NCBI GenBank assembly: GCA_965652395.1
Contig: CBFGUW010000013.1
Location: 1-64,000 of the forward strand
From: Saccharospirillum sp965652395
GTDB lineage: Bacteria; Pseudomonadota; Gammaproteobacteria; Pseudomonadales; Natronospirillaceae
Direction: 5' to 3'
Length of the DNA: 64,000 bases
This document shows positions 18,786 to 29,429 of the stretch, in pieces; within the stretch, counting starts at the first letter, position 1, and each line of letters starts with the position of its first letter. A program made the translations under genes and the position numbers. Below the pieces are notes generated by a model, which did not search any database, was not told the DNA's origin, and worked only from the letters and a program-made list of their open reading frames with translations.

Positions 18786-18898
18786 GCACCGGCTATCGGG
18801 TTGGCCCCTGTAGGGTCGGCGTGAACCCATCCATGGGGCCTGGACCGCAGCATCCATGCTGCGGACCACCCTACAGGGGCCAACCCGACATCCGGTGC
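18786..18898 (+). repeat. palindromic element E2 (short core, reference orientation)
   Basis: Arms 18786-18815 and 18869-18898 pair at 28 of 30 positions. The 53-nt core 18816-18868 contains the small palindromes CCATCCATGG and CCGCAGC-atcca-TGCTGCGG. Flanks are TTTAACCC on the left and TAGCC on the right, also seen at E5 and E6. Confidence 0.92.
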
Positions 18899-19074
18899 TA
18901 GCCTACCGTGGCTACCTATTTCACACTCGAACAAAGGTGGCAATCATCTATTACCCGGCATGTGTTCGATTCGCGACAAATCAAGGGTTCTCGGCTGACG
19001 AATCAACCGAGATGGGCCAGTTCAGAGGGTCCTCCTAGAGGTAAATTGAAGTTACGGAGAGATCGCGTAGACCA

Positions 19075-19187
19075 GTGACGGATGCCAGTGGCGCCTCTGC
19101 AGGGAAGTCCGCAGCAGGGATGCTGCGGTCTAGGCTCCATGGACGGATTTACGCCGACCCTGCAGAGGCGCCACTGGTAGCCGTCAC
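19075..19187 (-). repeat. palindromic element E3 (short core)
   Basis: Arms 19075-19104 and 19158-19187 pair at 28 of 30 positions; the core 19105-19157 is 53 nt and inverted relative to E2. The core has accumulated more changes than the others, and the TTTAACCC/TAGCC flanks are not recognisable. It lies 45 bases beyond the stop of teaD. Confidence 0.9.
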
Positions 19188-19232
19188 GGACCACTGGCAC
19201 AAGCCTCTCCGGAAAGTGCTAGAGTCCCGGAC

Positions 19233-19670
19233 TCATACCACCAGCACCGGGCATTTAGCCGAGCTTGTCACCCGGTGTGCCACACTCCCCAGAATCATGC
19301 CTTCCTTGCTGTGGGTGCCATGGGCCCCCACCACGATCAGATCGGCTCCTTTTTCCCGGGCGAATTGAGTGATAATTTTTGAAGGCCGCCCGCCTTTCAC
19401 AAAGCCACGGATCTTGGTCGCCCCCTTATCCTTGGCATGTTGCTTCGCCATCTCCACCACCTCCTTGGCAAACTCCGTCAACGCCTGATCCGGTATTTGA
19501 AGCTCCACCGGACGCACCATCGACAACGAGGCTTCGAATAAACTGTGGTGCTTAAACACACACAGCAGATAGATTTCGGCATCGGTCAATTGTTGCAGCT
19601 CAATGGCCTTATCCAACGCCTGCAGCGCTTTTTTGGAGCCATCCACCGCCACCAGTATTTTCTTGAACAT
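19233..19670 (-). CDS. teaD: TeaD-like universal stress protein of the ectoine TRAP operon
   Basis: 145 aa UspA-fold protein starting MFKKILVAVDGSKKALQAL. The ATP-binding motif G-2x-G-9x-G-S is present in GAHGTHSKEGMILGS. GGAGG nine bases upstream supports ATG 19670 over an in-frame TTG at 19685 that includes the ribosome site. In Halomonas elongata the UspA protein TeaD is encoded after TeaABC and regulates ectoine uptake; the order here is the same. Confidence 0.85.
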   Translation of the reverse strand: MFKKILVAVDGSKKALQALDKAIELQQLTDAEIYLLCVFKHHSLFEASLSMVRPVELQIPDQALTEFAKEVVEMAKQHAKDKGATKIRGFVKGGRPSKIITQFAREKGADLIVVGAHGTHSKEGMILGSVAHRVTSSAKCPVLVV

Positions 19671-19697
19671 CGTCTGTTCCTCCAACAGCTAAGCGCC

Positions 19698-20984
19698 TCA
19701 GTCTCTGAATGCAACGTCTCTTAAGAACAGAGAGATTTCCGGGAATGCGATCAGCAAACCGGCGGCAAACACGAGGATGAAAATAAAGGGCGGTGTACCT
19801 CTGACCACTTCCCAATACGGGCGTTTGAAAATGGCGATGGCGGTGAAAATGTCGCAACCAAAAGGCGGCGTTGCCGAACCAATGGCCACCTGCAAAGTGA
19901 TCAGAATCCCTACGTGAACCGGATCCAGGCCGGTGCTGGCGATGGCCGGTGCGAAGATAGGTGTCAGCACCAAAATCACCACAATCGGGTCGACAAACAT
20001 ACAGGCGACGAAAAAGGCGATACAGATGGCAATCAATACCCCGGTCGCGCCCATTTCATCGATGCCGACAGCTTCCAATAGCGCCTGCGGTATTTGCGCG
20101 AATGAGATGATCCAGGAAAAACCATTGCCAACGCCGACCAGAATAAAAACCACAGCGGTAATCAAGCCGGTGGATTTGGCAATTCGATACATATCGACCG
20201 TTTTCAACGAGCGAAAAATGATGAATTCCAGGAAAAACGCATAAAGCACACAGACGGCAGCGGCTTCGGTCGGGCTGAATATGCCTCCATAAATACCGCC
20301 CACGATAATGACCGGGAAAAACAATGGCCACAACGCCTGTAATACAGATCGGCCTCTTTCTTCCCAGGAAGCTTTGGGTTCGGTGGGGACGTTGTTTTTA
20401 TAAGCGTAAACCAGGCAGTAAATAGAAAACAGAAACAGGATCAGAAAGCCCGGTCCGATACCGGCAATGAACAATTCGGCGATGGAGGTTTCGGAAATCA
20501 CGCCGTAAATGATCATGCCGATGCTGGGTGGTATCAAAAAGGCGATATCACTGGAATTAATAATCAACCCCAGCGTAAAAGGATCGGAATAACCGGCTTT
20601 CAGCATTTTCGGGCGCAAGGGGGAACCAACGGCCACCACTGTGGCTTGAGTGGACCCTGATACCGCACCAAACAAAGTACAGGACGCCGCCGTACTGACC
20701 GCCAATCCACCTTTGATATGGCCGATAAAGGCCATCACCATGTTAATCAAACGGTCGGCCGATTGTCCGCGCGTCATGATATCCGCCGCCAGAATGAACA
20801 TCGGCACGGCGATCAGCGAGGCGGGGCGAATGCCGCCCAATACCTGCTGAATAAAGGTATCCATCTGGTCGATCCCACCGAACATCATGAAGAAGCCCAC
20901 CAGGGCTGCGGTGGTCAGTGGAATCATCATCGGGAAGCCCAGCAACAGCAGCCCGATCATTATCAACATCAAAGTCGTAGCCAT
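19698..20984 (-). CDS. teaC: ectoine TRAP transporter large permease (DctM/TeaC)
   Basis: 428 aa from ATG 20984, which has AAGGAT just upstream; the longer frame to 21071 overlaps teaB and adds a polar tail. Twelve or so hydrophobic segments of the DctM family are visible (LGFPMMIPLTTAALVGFF, FGAVSGSTQATVVAVG, DPIVVILVLTPIFAP). It is the membrane channel subunit that couples substrate import to sodium. It sits between teaB (28-base gap) and teaD. Confidence 0.92.
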   Translation of the reverse strand: MATTLMLIMIGLLLLGFPMMIPLTTAALVGFFMMFGGIDQMDTFIQQVLGGIRPASLIAVPMFILAADIMTRGQSADRLINMVMAFIGHIKGGLAVSTAASCTLFGAVSGSTQATVVAVGSPLRPKMLKAGYSDPFTLGLIINSSDIAFLIPPSIGMIIYGVISETSIAELFIAGIGPGFLILFLFSIYCLVYAYKNNVPTEPKASWEERGRSVLQALWPLFFPVIIVGGIYGGIFSPTEAAAVCVLYAFFLEFIIFRSLKTVDMYRIAKSTGLITAVVFILVGVGNGFSWIISFAQIPQALLEAVGIDEMGATGVLIAICIAFFVACMFVDPIVVILVLTPIFAPAIASTGLDPVHVGILITLQVAIGSATPPFGCDIFTAIAIFKRPYWEVVRGTPPFIFILVFAAGLLIAFPEISLFLRDVAFRD

Positions 20985-21012
20985 GAGTTTATCCTTATTG
21001 TTGTGGGCCGAA

Positions 21013-21594
21013 TCAGACTTCGGATTCTGTATCGTGGTAACCGTCGACAACACCGGTCGACAGGTAAACATCCTTGGATGTCATGTTCTTGATCGCGGTC
21101 AGAAAATACTGAATGCCGGTAATGCCAAAGCCCACTGGAACCCATATATAAATAATCCAGATTTCGAAACGCATGGCGGGCAGCACGCGGCCACGGTCGT
21201 ATACATCCATGATGTAAATCACCGAGAAATAGCAGCAGACGAACATGATGAAAGCGGTAAACAGCGCAATGAAGATCATCAGCGCTTTGCGACCGCCCAC
21301 GGGCAAGGCATCGTAAAAGGCGGACATGCGAATGTGGCGGCCATGTCGGGCGGCATAGCCGATGCCTGCGAAGGTCACCAGGATAATCAATATCCGGTTG
21401 ATTTCGCCGGAAAAAAACAAACCCTGATCGAAAATAAAACGGGCAATGACGTTGCCGCAGGTGTTCAAGGCCATGAGAAACACACCCAAGGCCAGCACCA
21501 CGGCTTCGAACTTGCTGATGGCTACGTCAATGGTACCCAAAATACCGGGAAGGCCTGACTCGTACTTATCGGGAACTTCTTGTTGTTCTGTCAT
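21013..21594 (-). CDS. teaB: ectoine TRAP transporter small permease (DctQ/TeaB)
   Basis: 193 aa from ATG 21594, with GGAG ten bases upstream. Four membrane segments are visible, including VVLALGVFLMALNTCGNVIA and ILIILVTFAGIGYAARHGRH, the DctQ pattern. It pairs with the large permease. The gap from teaA is about 170 bases and contains a hairpin that could reduce permease expression relative to the binding protein. Confidence 0.9.
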   Translation of the reverse strand: MTEQQEVPDKYESGLPGILGTIDVAISKFEAVVLALGVFLMALNTCGNVIARFIFDQGLFFSGEINRILIILVTFAGIGYAARHGRHIRMSAFYDALPVGGRKALMIFIALFTAFIMFVCCYFSVIYIMDVYDRGRVLPAMRFEIWIIYIWVPVGFGITGIQYFLTAIKNMTSKDVYLSTGVVDGYHDTESEV

Positions 21595-21693
21595 GGTTGG
21601 TTGCTCCATGCAAAGCACACGCGGAATGCGTGATAACTGACGGGTTAACCTTGCAACCGCACGCTCCTATGTCTTGAACCAGGAGCAGGCGAA

Positions 21694-21730
21694 TGGAGCC
21701 TCCGGACCATTCCCGTCACGCGAGGCTCCA
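21694..21730 (-). promoter_or_regulatory. intercistronic hairpin between teaA and teaB
   Basis: Inverted repeat TGGAGCCTC (21694-21702) with GAGGCTCCA (21722-21730), loop 19 nt. It lies after the teaA stop and has no T-run, so it may be an mRNA-stabilising or attenuating hairpin of the kind used to raise binding protein over permease. Confidence 0.5.
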
Positions 21731-21768
21731 GTGCCTGGCAATGTTGCCGCCAGGACCAAGAGAGGGAT

Positions 21769-22788
21769 TCAGCCTCCGGACTGCACTTCTTCCAGGTCTT
21801 CCTGGAATTGATTGAGCAGTTCACGGCCGCGATCGCCGGTCATTTCAATGAACTCTTCCTCGACCTGAGGCGCGCGATCTTTAAACGCCTTGATTTGCTG
21901 TTCATTCAGGCGGGTAACCGTCACTTCGTCACTGGCTTCCTGGATGTTCTCCAGGGATTCCTCGGCCAGGCCGTCAATATGCTTCACGATTTCATTGAAG
22001 GCATAGTCGACAGCATCCTGAATCAGTTTCTGGTCTTCACTGGGCAGGTCGTCGTAGAAATCCTTGTTGGCCATCATGGCAGTGGTGAACCAGCCGTGCT
22101 TGGTGAAGATCAGGTTCGGGGATACTTCATAAAGGTTGGCCGACTCGATCCAGAAAATCGGGTTTTCCTGGCCCTGAATCATGTTGGTCTGCAAGGCGCC
22201 GTATACCTCACCCCAAGGCAGAGGCGTGGGCGTGGCACCAAAGGCCTCGTAGGTTTCAGACAATAGCGGGTTGGTCATCACCCGGATTTTCTTGCCCTGG
22301 AATTCACTGGGCTTGGTGACCGGTTCGTTCGCGGTAACCACCATCTCCCCTTCGGGATACATTTTCAGCAGCTCCAGGCCTTGTTCGGCATAAAGCTCGG
22401 GGAACATCTCGTTGATGGCCTCGCTTTCGCGGAAGAACTCCACCACGGTGTCCATATCCGTCGGCAACAGATAAGGGATAAAGAAAATCTGCGCTTCGGG
22501 GATCAGTGAGCCGGTGAAACCGGGAGACTGGTTCACGAACTGCAAAATGCCGGACTGCGCCTGCTCCATGATGGATTCGGACTCGCCCAGAGACCCGAAC
22601 GTATAGATCTGCAGGGTATGGTCGGAATTGGCTTCGATGTGTTCTTTCATTTTCTCCGCGAACACATCCTGCACATCGCCTTCATATTCTTCGTGCGCCA
22701 AACGCCAGTTGTCGGCGGTGGCGGCACCGGCCATCATGGCCACGCAGGAGACACCGACCAGTTTTTTGAAATGCTTTAACGTAATCAT
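21769..22788 (-). CDS. teaA: ectoine/hydroxyectoine TRAP substrate-binding protein TeaA
   Basis: 339 aa with signal peptide (KLVGVSCVAMMAGAATA). The mature region contains stretches I recognise from Halomonas elongata TeaA: AHEEYEGDVQDVFA, ILQFVNQSPGFTGSLIP, PTDMDTV, GATPTPLPWGEVYG and GQENPIFWIESA. It captures ectoine and hydroxyectoine in the periplasm for TeaBC. GGAGG lies upstream of ATG 22788. It leads the teaABCD operon; the similarity to TeaA is from memory and was not aligned. Confidence 0.92.
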   Translation of the reverse strand: MITLKHFKKLVGVSCVAMMAGAATADNWRLAHEEYEGDVQDVFAEKMKEHIEANSDHTLQIYTFGSLGESESIMEQAQSGILQFVNQSPGFTGSLIPEAQIFFIPYLLPTDMDTVVEFFRESEAINEMFPELYAEQGLELLKMYPEGEMVVTANEPVTKPSEFQGKKIRVMTNPLLSETYEAFGATPTPLPWGEVYGALQTNMIQGQENPIFWIESANLYEVSPNLIFTKHGWFTTAMMANKDFYDDLPSEDQKLIQDAVDYAFNEIVKHIDGLAEESLENIQEASDEVTVTRLNEQQIKAFKDRAPQVEEEFIEMTGDRGRELLNQFQEDLEEVQSGG

Positions 22789-23440
22789 TGTTATTAACCT
22801 CCATTCGCTACAGGACCCGGGTCACTCCGGGCCTGGCTCTTCTCTGATCCCAGAGAGGTATTGGTTGTGTGTTTGAGCCCCGTCCGATGATCAAAGACCG
22901 TGAAACAACAAATCGATCCAGGGACGTAAAAAGCCCAAAATCCTTTAGAGCTATATCAGAATGGCAAAACAATTTGGGCATGGCAAGAAAATGAAGACGA
23001 GAAATTGTCACTTATTTAGAACGTCCTGTAACAAAAGATCCCTCTATCATGCCACCTGGGGCTGAATCGAAAGGCTCGCCCAACTCGGCGCACATTTCCT
23101 GTAATACCCAGACAAAACCTAAGGATTAGCCTGATTTTTCTGACTCCCCTAAAATTACGGCCCCCAAAGGTTGACCGGAAACTCAGGTTATAGGCGTCAT
23201 TTTTATGGCAGGAAAAAAATGCTCAAATCAAGAAGTTAGGCAACTACCGGATCAGGGTCGGGATTTTTGTTTACAGCAGGAAACAAATGTAACACTAAGC
23301 ATTTAGTTAGGGTTCGAAAGGTTTTTTGCGCACCAAAATAGGGCGAAAGAAGGGCCGTTCATCGTTCAAAGACAGGCCTCAGACAGACTGGCAATATGCC
23401 TCCTGTTACGCCATCCTGATGCTTTTTCGGAGAGCAATAA
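22789..23440. promoter_or_regulatory. long intergenic region between teaA and glpE
   Basis: 652 bases separating divergent genes. It should carry the osmotically regulated teaA promoter and the rhodanese promoter. I could not identify convincing hexamers, operators, repeats or an RNA gene. Confidence 0.4.
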
Positions 23441-23746
23441 ATGTCTTTTCAACATCTCAGCGTGACCGAGTTAGAGCAAATGCTGGCCGAGGGGGAATCA
23501 CCTGCGGTTCTGGATATTCGGGATCCGGCGTCTTTTTCCGCCGGGCATATAGAAGGTGCGGTCCACCTGACGAACGATAATGTGCAGCAATGCCTGCAGT
23601 CCTATTCCGAACAGGACACACTGGTGGTGTGCTGTTATCACGGCAACAGCAGCCAGCCCGTGGCCGCCTGGCTGGCCGAGCAGGGCTTTAACCGGGTATA
23701 CAGTCTGGATGGAGGCTACAGCGCCTGGGCGCTTCGCCACCCTTGA
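23441..23746 (+). CDS. glpE: GlpE-like single-domain rhodanese
   Basis: 101 aa, close to the 108 aa of E. coli GlpE. Rhodanese landmarks are VLDIRDPASFSAGHIEGAVHL and the active-site loop VVCCYHGNSS, in which the second Cys is the sulfur acceptor, then LDGGYSAW. It transfers sulfane sulfur from thiosulfate to cyanide or a thiol acceptor. A GGAG precedes ATG 23441. It converges on the regulator gene with a gap of 13 bases. Confidence 0.9.
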   Translation: MSFQHLSVTELEQMLAEGESPAVLDIRDPASFSAGHIEGAVHLTNDNVQQCLQSYSEQDTLVVCCYHGNSSQPVAAWLAEQGFNRVYSLDGGYSAWALRHP

Positions 23747-23759
23747 AATCTCTGACCTG

Positions 23760-24602
23760 TTACTGGAACAGGGCGACCCAGCCGTTGTCCGGTTTGCGGC
23801 TGTTCAAGTACATCAGGTAATTGTCCAACCGGTCCGGGGAGCTGCCATAGCCTGCGATCAGTTCATTGATCAGGAAGAACCGCTGTTCCAGCTTGAGCCG
23901 AATCTTGAGGTAGGGTCCGCTTTCGATCACCTTCATGGGGTAAACCCCGGTAGAGAGATAAAACCGGGCGTAATAGTTGTAGTTGAGGGTGCCTTCGGCA
24001 CTGAGGATACGTCTCACCGTTCGGGGGGTGACGTTAAGGAATTTGGCGAACTCACCGCGCGTCAGATGGTTGTCGGCCATAAACCGACGCATCGCGTCAG
24101 CAATCATCTGGTAATAGGCCCTGGAATAGAAAAAATCCCGGACTTCGGTCAGTTCTGACGAATCGACGCATAGAGAATCTTCCGCGTCCCGGCGAATATC
24201 GCGCGGACAATCATCGATAAGAGCCCCCAGCGCTTTCAGGCATTCCCGTTTCGGCAGACGCTGCAGCAATAGCGCCAGTTTAATCTGGCGGATGTTGCGA
24301 TAGTCCCCTATCGGTAAATGGGAGAAATAATCCGACTGGGCGAGAATATGAAGAGGCGACAGCCCCATCACGAAACTCCACCAGGCGATGATGTGCATGC
24401 GGTATTGCCGCTTGCCCTTCTCCATCTCCAGATAGGTTTTTTTTGAAACCGACAGCAACGACATGACATCCGGCATTCTCAGCTGATTCATATGACGGAC
24501 TTGCGTGATGAAAGCGCCGACATTTTCATTGAACTGAGTTTCGATGTCGCTGAAATCGACTCCATTGACTGCACCACGAATGGAGTGATCGATTGTGTTC
24601 AT
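23760..24602 (-). CDS. transcriptional regulator with two helix-turn-helix regions
   Basis: 280 aa from ATG 24602 (AAAGAAG upstream); the frame continues to 24764 without a better start. An XRE-like HTH lies at about residues 30-70 (MPDVMSLLSVSKKTYLEMEKGKRQ). A second HTH appears near residues 187-212 (LTRGEFAKFLNVTPRTVRRIL). The remainder is helical with no recognised sensor. I do not recognise a named family. It is transcribed away from cpdB and towards glpE. Confidence 0.7.
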   Translation of the reverse strand: MNTIDHSIRGAVNGVDFSDIETQFNENVGAFITQVRHMNQLRMPDVMSLLSVSKKTYLEMEKGKRQYRMHIIAWWSFVMGLSPLHILAQSDYFSHLPIGDYRNIRQIKLALLLQRLPKRECLKALGALIDDCPRDIRRDAEDSLCVDSSELTEVRDFFYSRAYYQMIADAMRRFMADNHLTRGEFAKFLNVTPRTVRRILSAEGTLNYNYYARFYLSTGVYPMKVIESGPYLKIRLKLEQRFFLINELIAGYGSSPDRLDNYLMYLNSRKPDNGWVALFQ

Positions 24603-24907
24603 ACCCGCTTCTTTCTGATTCACATTTGGAAGACCAGCAAAACAGAACCATCGGTTGACGGCAGTCGGAACCGCCGCAGCTGTGCTTTTGTGAACTTCCC
24701 TTCGAAAGCTAGCTGTATGTGACGGGATGCACAATACTGGCCGGCGAGAATTGTAAGGGTACAATTGGCCTTTTTAGGTGAAACCCCCATCCTAGAGCGG
24801 CTGCAAGGGCGGACACGAACGACACCTCGAACGAAAAAAGTTTGGGTGAAAATCCCAACCGGGAGCTGGAAGGCGTCGGCGCTCGCTGCGCCGACGGAAT
24901 GAGAAGG
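24603..24907. other. intergenic region between cpdB and the two-HTH regulator
   Basis: 305 bases. It contains the probable 3' hairpin of cpdB and should contain the promoter of the regulator. Nothing else is recognised. Confidence 0.4.
24874..24896 (-). terminator. hairpin downstream of cpdB
   Basis: Perfect 8-bp stem CGTCGGCG (24874-24881) and CGCCGACG (24889-24896), 7-nt loop, 11 bases past the cpdB stop. There is no T-run, so intrinsic termination is uncertain. Confidence 0.45.
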
Positions 24908-26830
<1,923 letters not shown>

Positions 26831-27233
26831 GAGGTTCCCCTTTTTGCTCTGGGACATTTTGTGCCTTTGGTCCGCGCCCGAGGCCAGGGGGCCTCCTCCA
26901 GGGTCGTGCGGGGTGCCGCCCACTCAACCCTTCCATGGGGCCTGGATCGCAGCATCCATGCTGCGGACCACCCTGGAGGAGACCCCCTGGCCTCGGGCGC
27001 TCGCTAAGCAGCACTCATATGGTGACCGGAGCATTAATAACGAGCTTTCGTATATTCAAATTCGGCCTAGCTGACCAAGCGGTCAACAATTGCCAGAAAA
27101 ACCCCATCTTGGCAAGCCGATATGACAAACTTGTGTACCTCATTCCAAAAGAACCCCAGCGCCGCTCACAAATGCACATTCGTTGCACAATAGTTCGCTA
27201 AGCTGGAAACAAACCGAGCCGTACCCACGACCG
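26831..27233. other. divergent intergenic region between cpdB and baeS
   Basis: 403 bases between divergent genes, so both promoters lie here. Element E4 occupies the cpdB-proximal third. No promoter could be assigned with confidence. Confidence 0.5.
26874..27000 (+). repeat. palindromic element E4 (long core)
   Basis: Arms 26874-26903 and 26971-27000 pair at 29 of 30 positions. The core 26904-26970 is 67 nt; its first 27 bases (from TCGTGCGGGGTGCCGCCC) replace the shorter TCGGCGTGAACCC start of E2, as also in E6. It is 43 bases upstream of the cpdB start codon, so it may be within the cpdB leader. Confidence 0.92.
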
Positions 27234-28640
27234 ATGCGCATCAAACTCCGATACAAGCTTTTCCTGGTGATTCTGCTGGCTAACACTCTGTTGACCACGG
27301 TGATCGTTATCGCGAATAACCGGGCCTTCAGCACCGGCTTCACCACTTATCTGAATGAAGTTCAGGGCCGCCGCCTGGCGCCGTTGCTGAACAACCTGGC
27401 TGAGGCCTATGCCGAGCAGGGCGATTGGGAGTGGATCACTCAGGTGCCGGACCGTTGGTGGCATCGGATGGAGCGTGATTTTCTGGGCTGGCAGGGTAAG
27501 CCGCCGCCGAGGCGGGAGGATGACGATAGGGATTACGGTCGGCCACCTCCTATTCAGTTGAAGGATTCCGCCGGAACGCTGGTGCTGGGGGATGGCCGGG
27601 GCAATGGGCCGATGATCTGGCTGCCCATCGAGTGGGAAGGCCAGGTGGTGGGCGAGCTGGGTGTGCCACAGAGCCTGCGGTTGACGGCGCAGTTCGATCG
27701 GTTGTTTGCGGACCAGCAGCGTCGCCAGCTGCGTTGGATCGCCCTGGTTTCGCTGTTGCTTTCAGCGGCGGTTGCAATTCCCTTTGCCGGTCGGTTGGTG
27801 CGTCCGATCAGTCGGCTGAAAGCGGCGACGCATCGCTTGGCGAATGGGGATTACAAAGTGCAGTTGCCGGAGGACGGCGGCGATGAGATCGCGGATCTGG
27901 CTCAGGATTTCAATGCCCTGGCCCGCACGCTGGCGCAGAATCTGGACGCCCGGCAACGATGGATTGCGGATATCTCACACGAACTGAGAACCCCCATAGC
28001 GGTGCTGAGAGCGGAACTGGAGGCCTTGTTGGATGGTGTTCGCCAGCCGGATGAGTCGACGCTGCAGTCTTTGCATCAGGAGATCGAGCGTCTCGGCGGG
28101 TTGGTGGCGGATCTGCACGAGCTGTCGCTGTCGGATGCGGGTGCCTTGAGTTACCGGAAGGAATCGGTGGATTTGACGGATATTATCGGCGAGGTGTGCG
28201 GACATTTTCAGTCGGCTTTGGATCAGGGTAGCTACCGGCTGCGGTGGGAGCCGCGCGATACGCCCATTATCGTGCAGGGGGATCGTAACCGCCTGATTCA
28301 ACTCTTCACCAACCTGATGCAGAACAGCCTGAACTATACCGACAGCGATGCCGAATCGCCGGGCACTATTGAGATCCAGGTCAGCCAGGATGCCAAGGCA
28401 ACACACATTCACTGGTCGGATTCATCGCCTGGTGTTCCCGAAGCAGCCCTGCCCCGCCTGTTCGAACGTCTCTATCGAGTGGAAGGCTCGCGCAACCGGG
28501 CGACGGGCGGTTCGGGGCTTGGCTTGGCCATTGTGCATAACGTCGTGGAAGCCCATCAGGGACACATCGAAGCCAAGGCGTCGCCATTGGGCGGCCTGAC
28601 TCTTGAAATTACCTTTCCAGCCTCTGGGAGGACTCTATGA
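27234..28640 (+). CDS. baeS: sensor histidine kinase, BaeS-like
   Basis: 468 aa from ATG 27234. One membrane segment near the N-terminus (LFLVILLANTLLTTVIVIA), a periplasmic region of about 130 residues, and a second segment (IALVSLLLSAAVAIPFA) are followed by HAMP, HisKA with phospho-His in DISHELRTPIAVLRAE, and HATPase with GGSGLGLAIVHN. Its partner gene baeR overlaps by four bases (ATGA). BaeS senses envelope stress. The Spy-like gene after baeR supports this assignment. Confidence 0.88.
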   Translation: MRIKLRYKLFLVILLANTLLTTVIVIANNRAFSTGFTTYLNEVQGRRLAPLLNNLAEAYAEQGDWEWITQVPDRWWHRMERDFLGWQGKPPPRREDDDRDYGRPPPIQLKDSAGTLVLGDGRGNGPMIWLPIEWEGQVVGELGVPQSLRLTAQFDRLFADQQRRQLRWIALVSLLLSAAVAIPFAGRLVRPISRLKAATHRLANGDYKVQLPEDGGDEIADLAQDFNALARTLAQNLDARQRWIADISHELRTPIAVLRAELEALLDGVRQPDESTLQSLHQEIERLGGLVADLHELSLSDAGALSYRKESVDLTDIIGEVCGHFQSALDQGSYRLRWEPRDTPIIVQGDRNRLIQLFTNLMQNSLNYTDSDAESPGTIEIQVSQDAKATHIHWSDSSPGVPEAALPRLFERLYRVEGSRNRATGGSGLGLAIVHNVVEAHQGHIEAKASPLGGLTLEITFPASGRTL

Positions 28641-29311
28641 GCCCGATGATTCTGATTGTTGAGGATGAAGTGAAACTGGCAGAAGTGGTGCGCGATTACC
28701 TGCACCGCGAAGGCTACCAGACTGCGCTTATCCACCATGGCGATGAAGCCCTGCCCTGGTTCAGCGAACACCATCCGGACCTGATTCTGCTCGATCTGAT
28801 GCTGCCCGGCACGGACGGCCTGACGCTGTGTCGGGAAATCCGTAAAACGGCGGCAACGCCCATCATCATGACAACGGCCCGGGTCGAGGAAATCGACCGG
28901 CTGCTTGGTCTGGAGCTGGGCGCCGACGATTACATCTGCAAACCCTACAGCCCGCGTGAAGTGGTGGCGAGGGTGAAAGCGGTGTTGCGACGGTCTCAAT
29001 TGAACGGCCAACCCGCCCCGGACACCGACGCCAGACTGGAACTACCGGAAAACGAGAATTTGGTTCGCTACGGTGGACGTCAGGCGGAACTGACCGCCAT
29101 AGAAATGCGCCTGCTGCAGGTATTGATGACCCACCCCGGACGGATATTCTCACGCGACCAACTGATGGACGAAATCTACCCCGACCGGCGGTTGGTCAAT
29201 GACCGTACCATCGACAGCCATATCAAAAACCTACGCAAGAAACTCAACCAACTGGCACCGGACCAGGAGTTCGTGCGGTCGGTTTATGGGGCGGGTTATA
29301 AATTTGAATAG
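28637..29311 (+). CDS. baeR: OmpR-family response regulator, BaeR-like
   Basis: 224 aa. The receiver domain contains ILIVEDEVKLAEVV, the phospho-Asp in LILLDLMLPGTDG, and GADDYICKPYSPREVVARVK, the last nearly as in E. coli BaeR. The C-terminal winged helix ends with NLRKKLNQL...VYGAGYKFE. It is translationally coupled to baeS. Confidence 0.92.
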   Translation: MSPMILIVEDEVKLAEVVRDYLHREGYQTALIHHGDEALPWFSEHHPDLILLDLMLPGTDGLTLCREIRKTAATPIIMTTARVEEIDRLLGLELGADDYICKPYSPREVVARVKAVLRRSQLNGQPAPDTDARLELPENENLVRYGGRQAELTAIEMRLLQVLMTHPGRIFSRDQLMDEIYPDRRLVNDRTIDSHIKNLRKKLNQLAPDQEFVRSVYGAGYKFE

Positions 29312-29429
29312 CGTAAAGAAAACGTCTTCCACAATCGCTCCATAATGGGTGCGAATAAGGTGGTGATACTGGGTCCTGCCAGAGGGGAAACCCCCTAACG
29401 AAAACTTCGAAACACGCAGGAGACGGATT

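Larger units (their letters stand above)
18683..19232. other. intergenic region carrying two palindromic elements
   Basis: 550 bases between the MDR oxidoreductase start and the end of teaD. It holds elements E2 and E3 in opposite orientations about 180 bases apart. The stretch near 18683-18785 should contain the oxidoreductase promoter. I find no credible gene. Confidence 0.6.

Noticed and set aside
16395..19187. Reading the palindromic elements as rho-independent terminators
   Set aside because: No T-run follows any of them, and E4 and E6 lie upstream of start codons, so termination cannot be their general role.
22789..23440. Small RNA or riboswitch in the long gap upstream of teaA
   Set aside because: I found no stable conserved-looking stem or terminator to support it.
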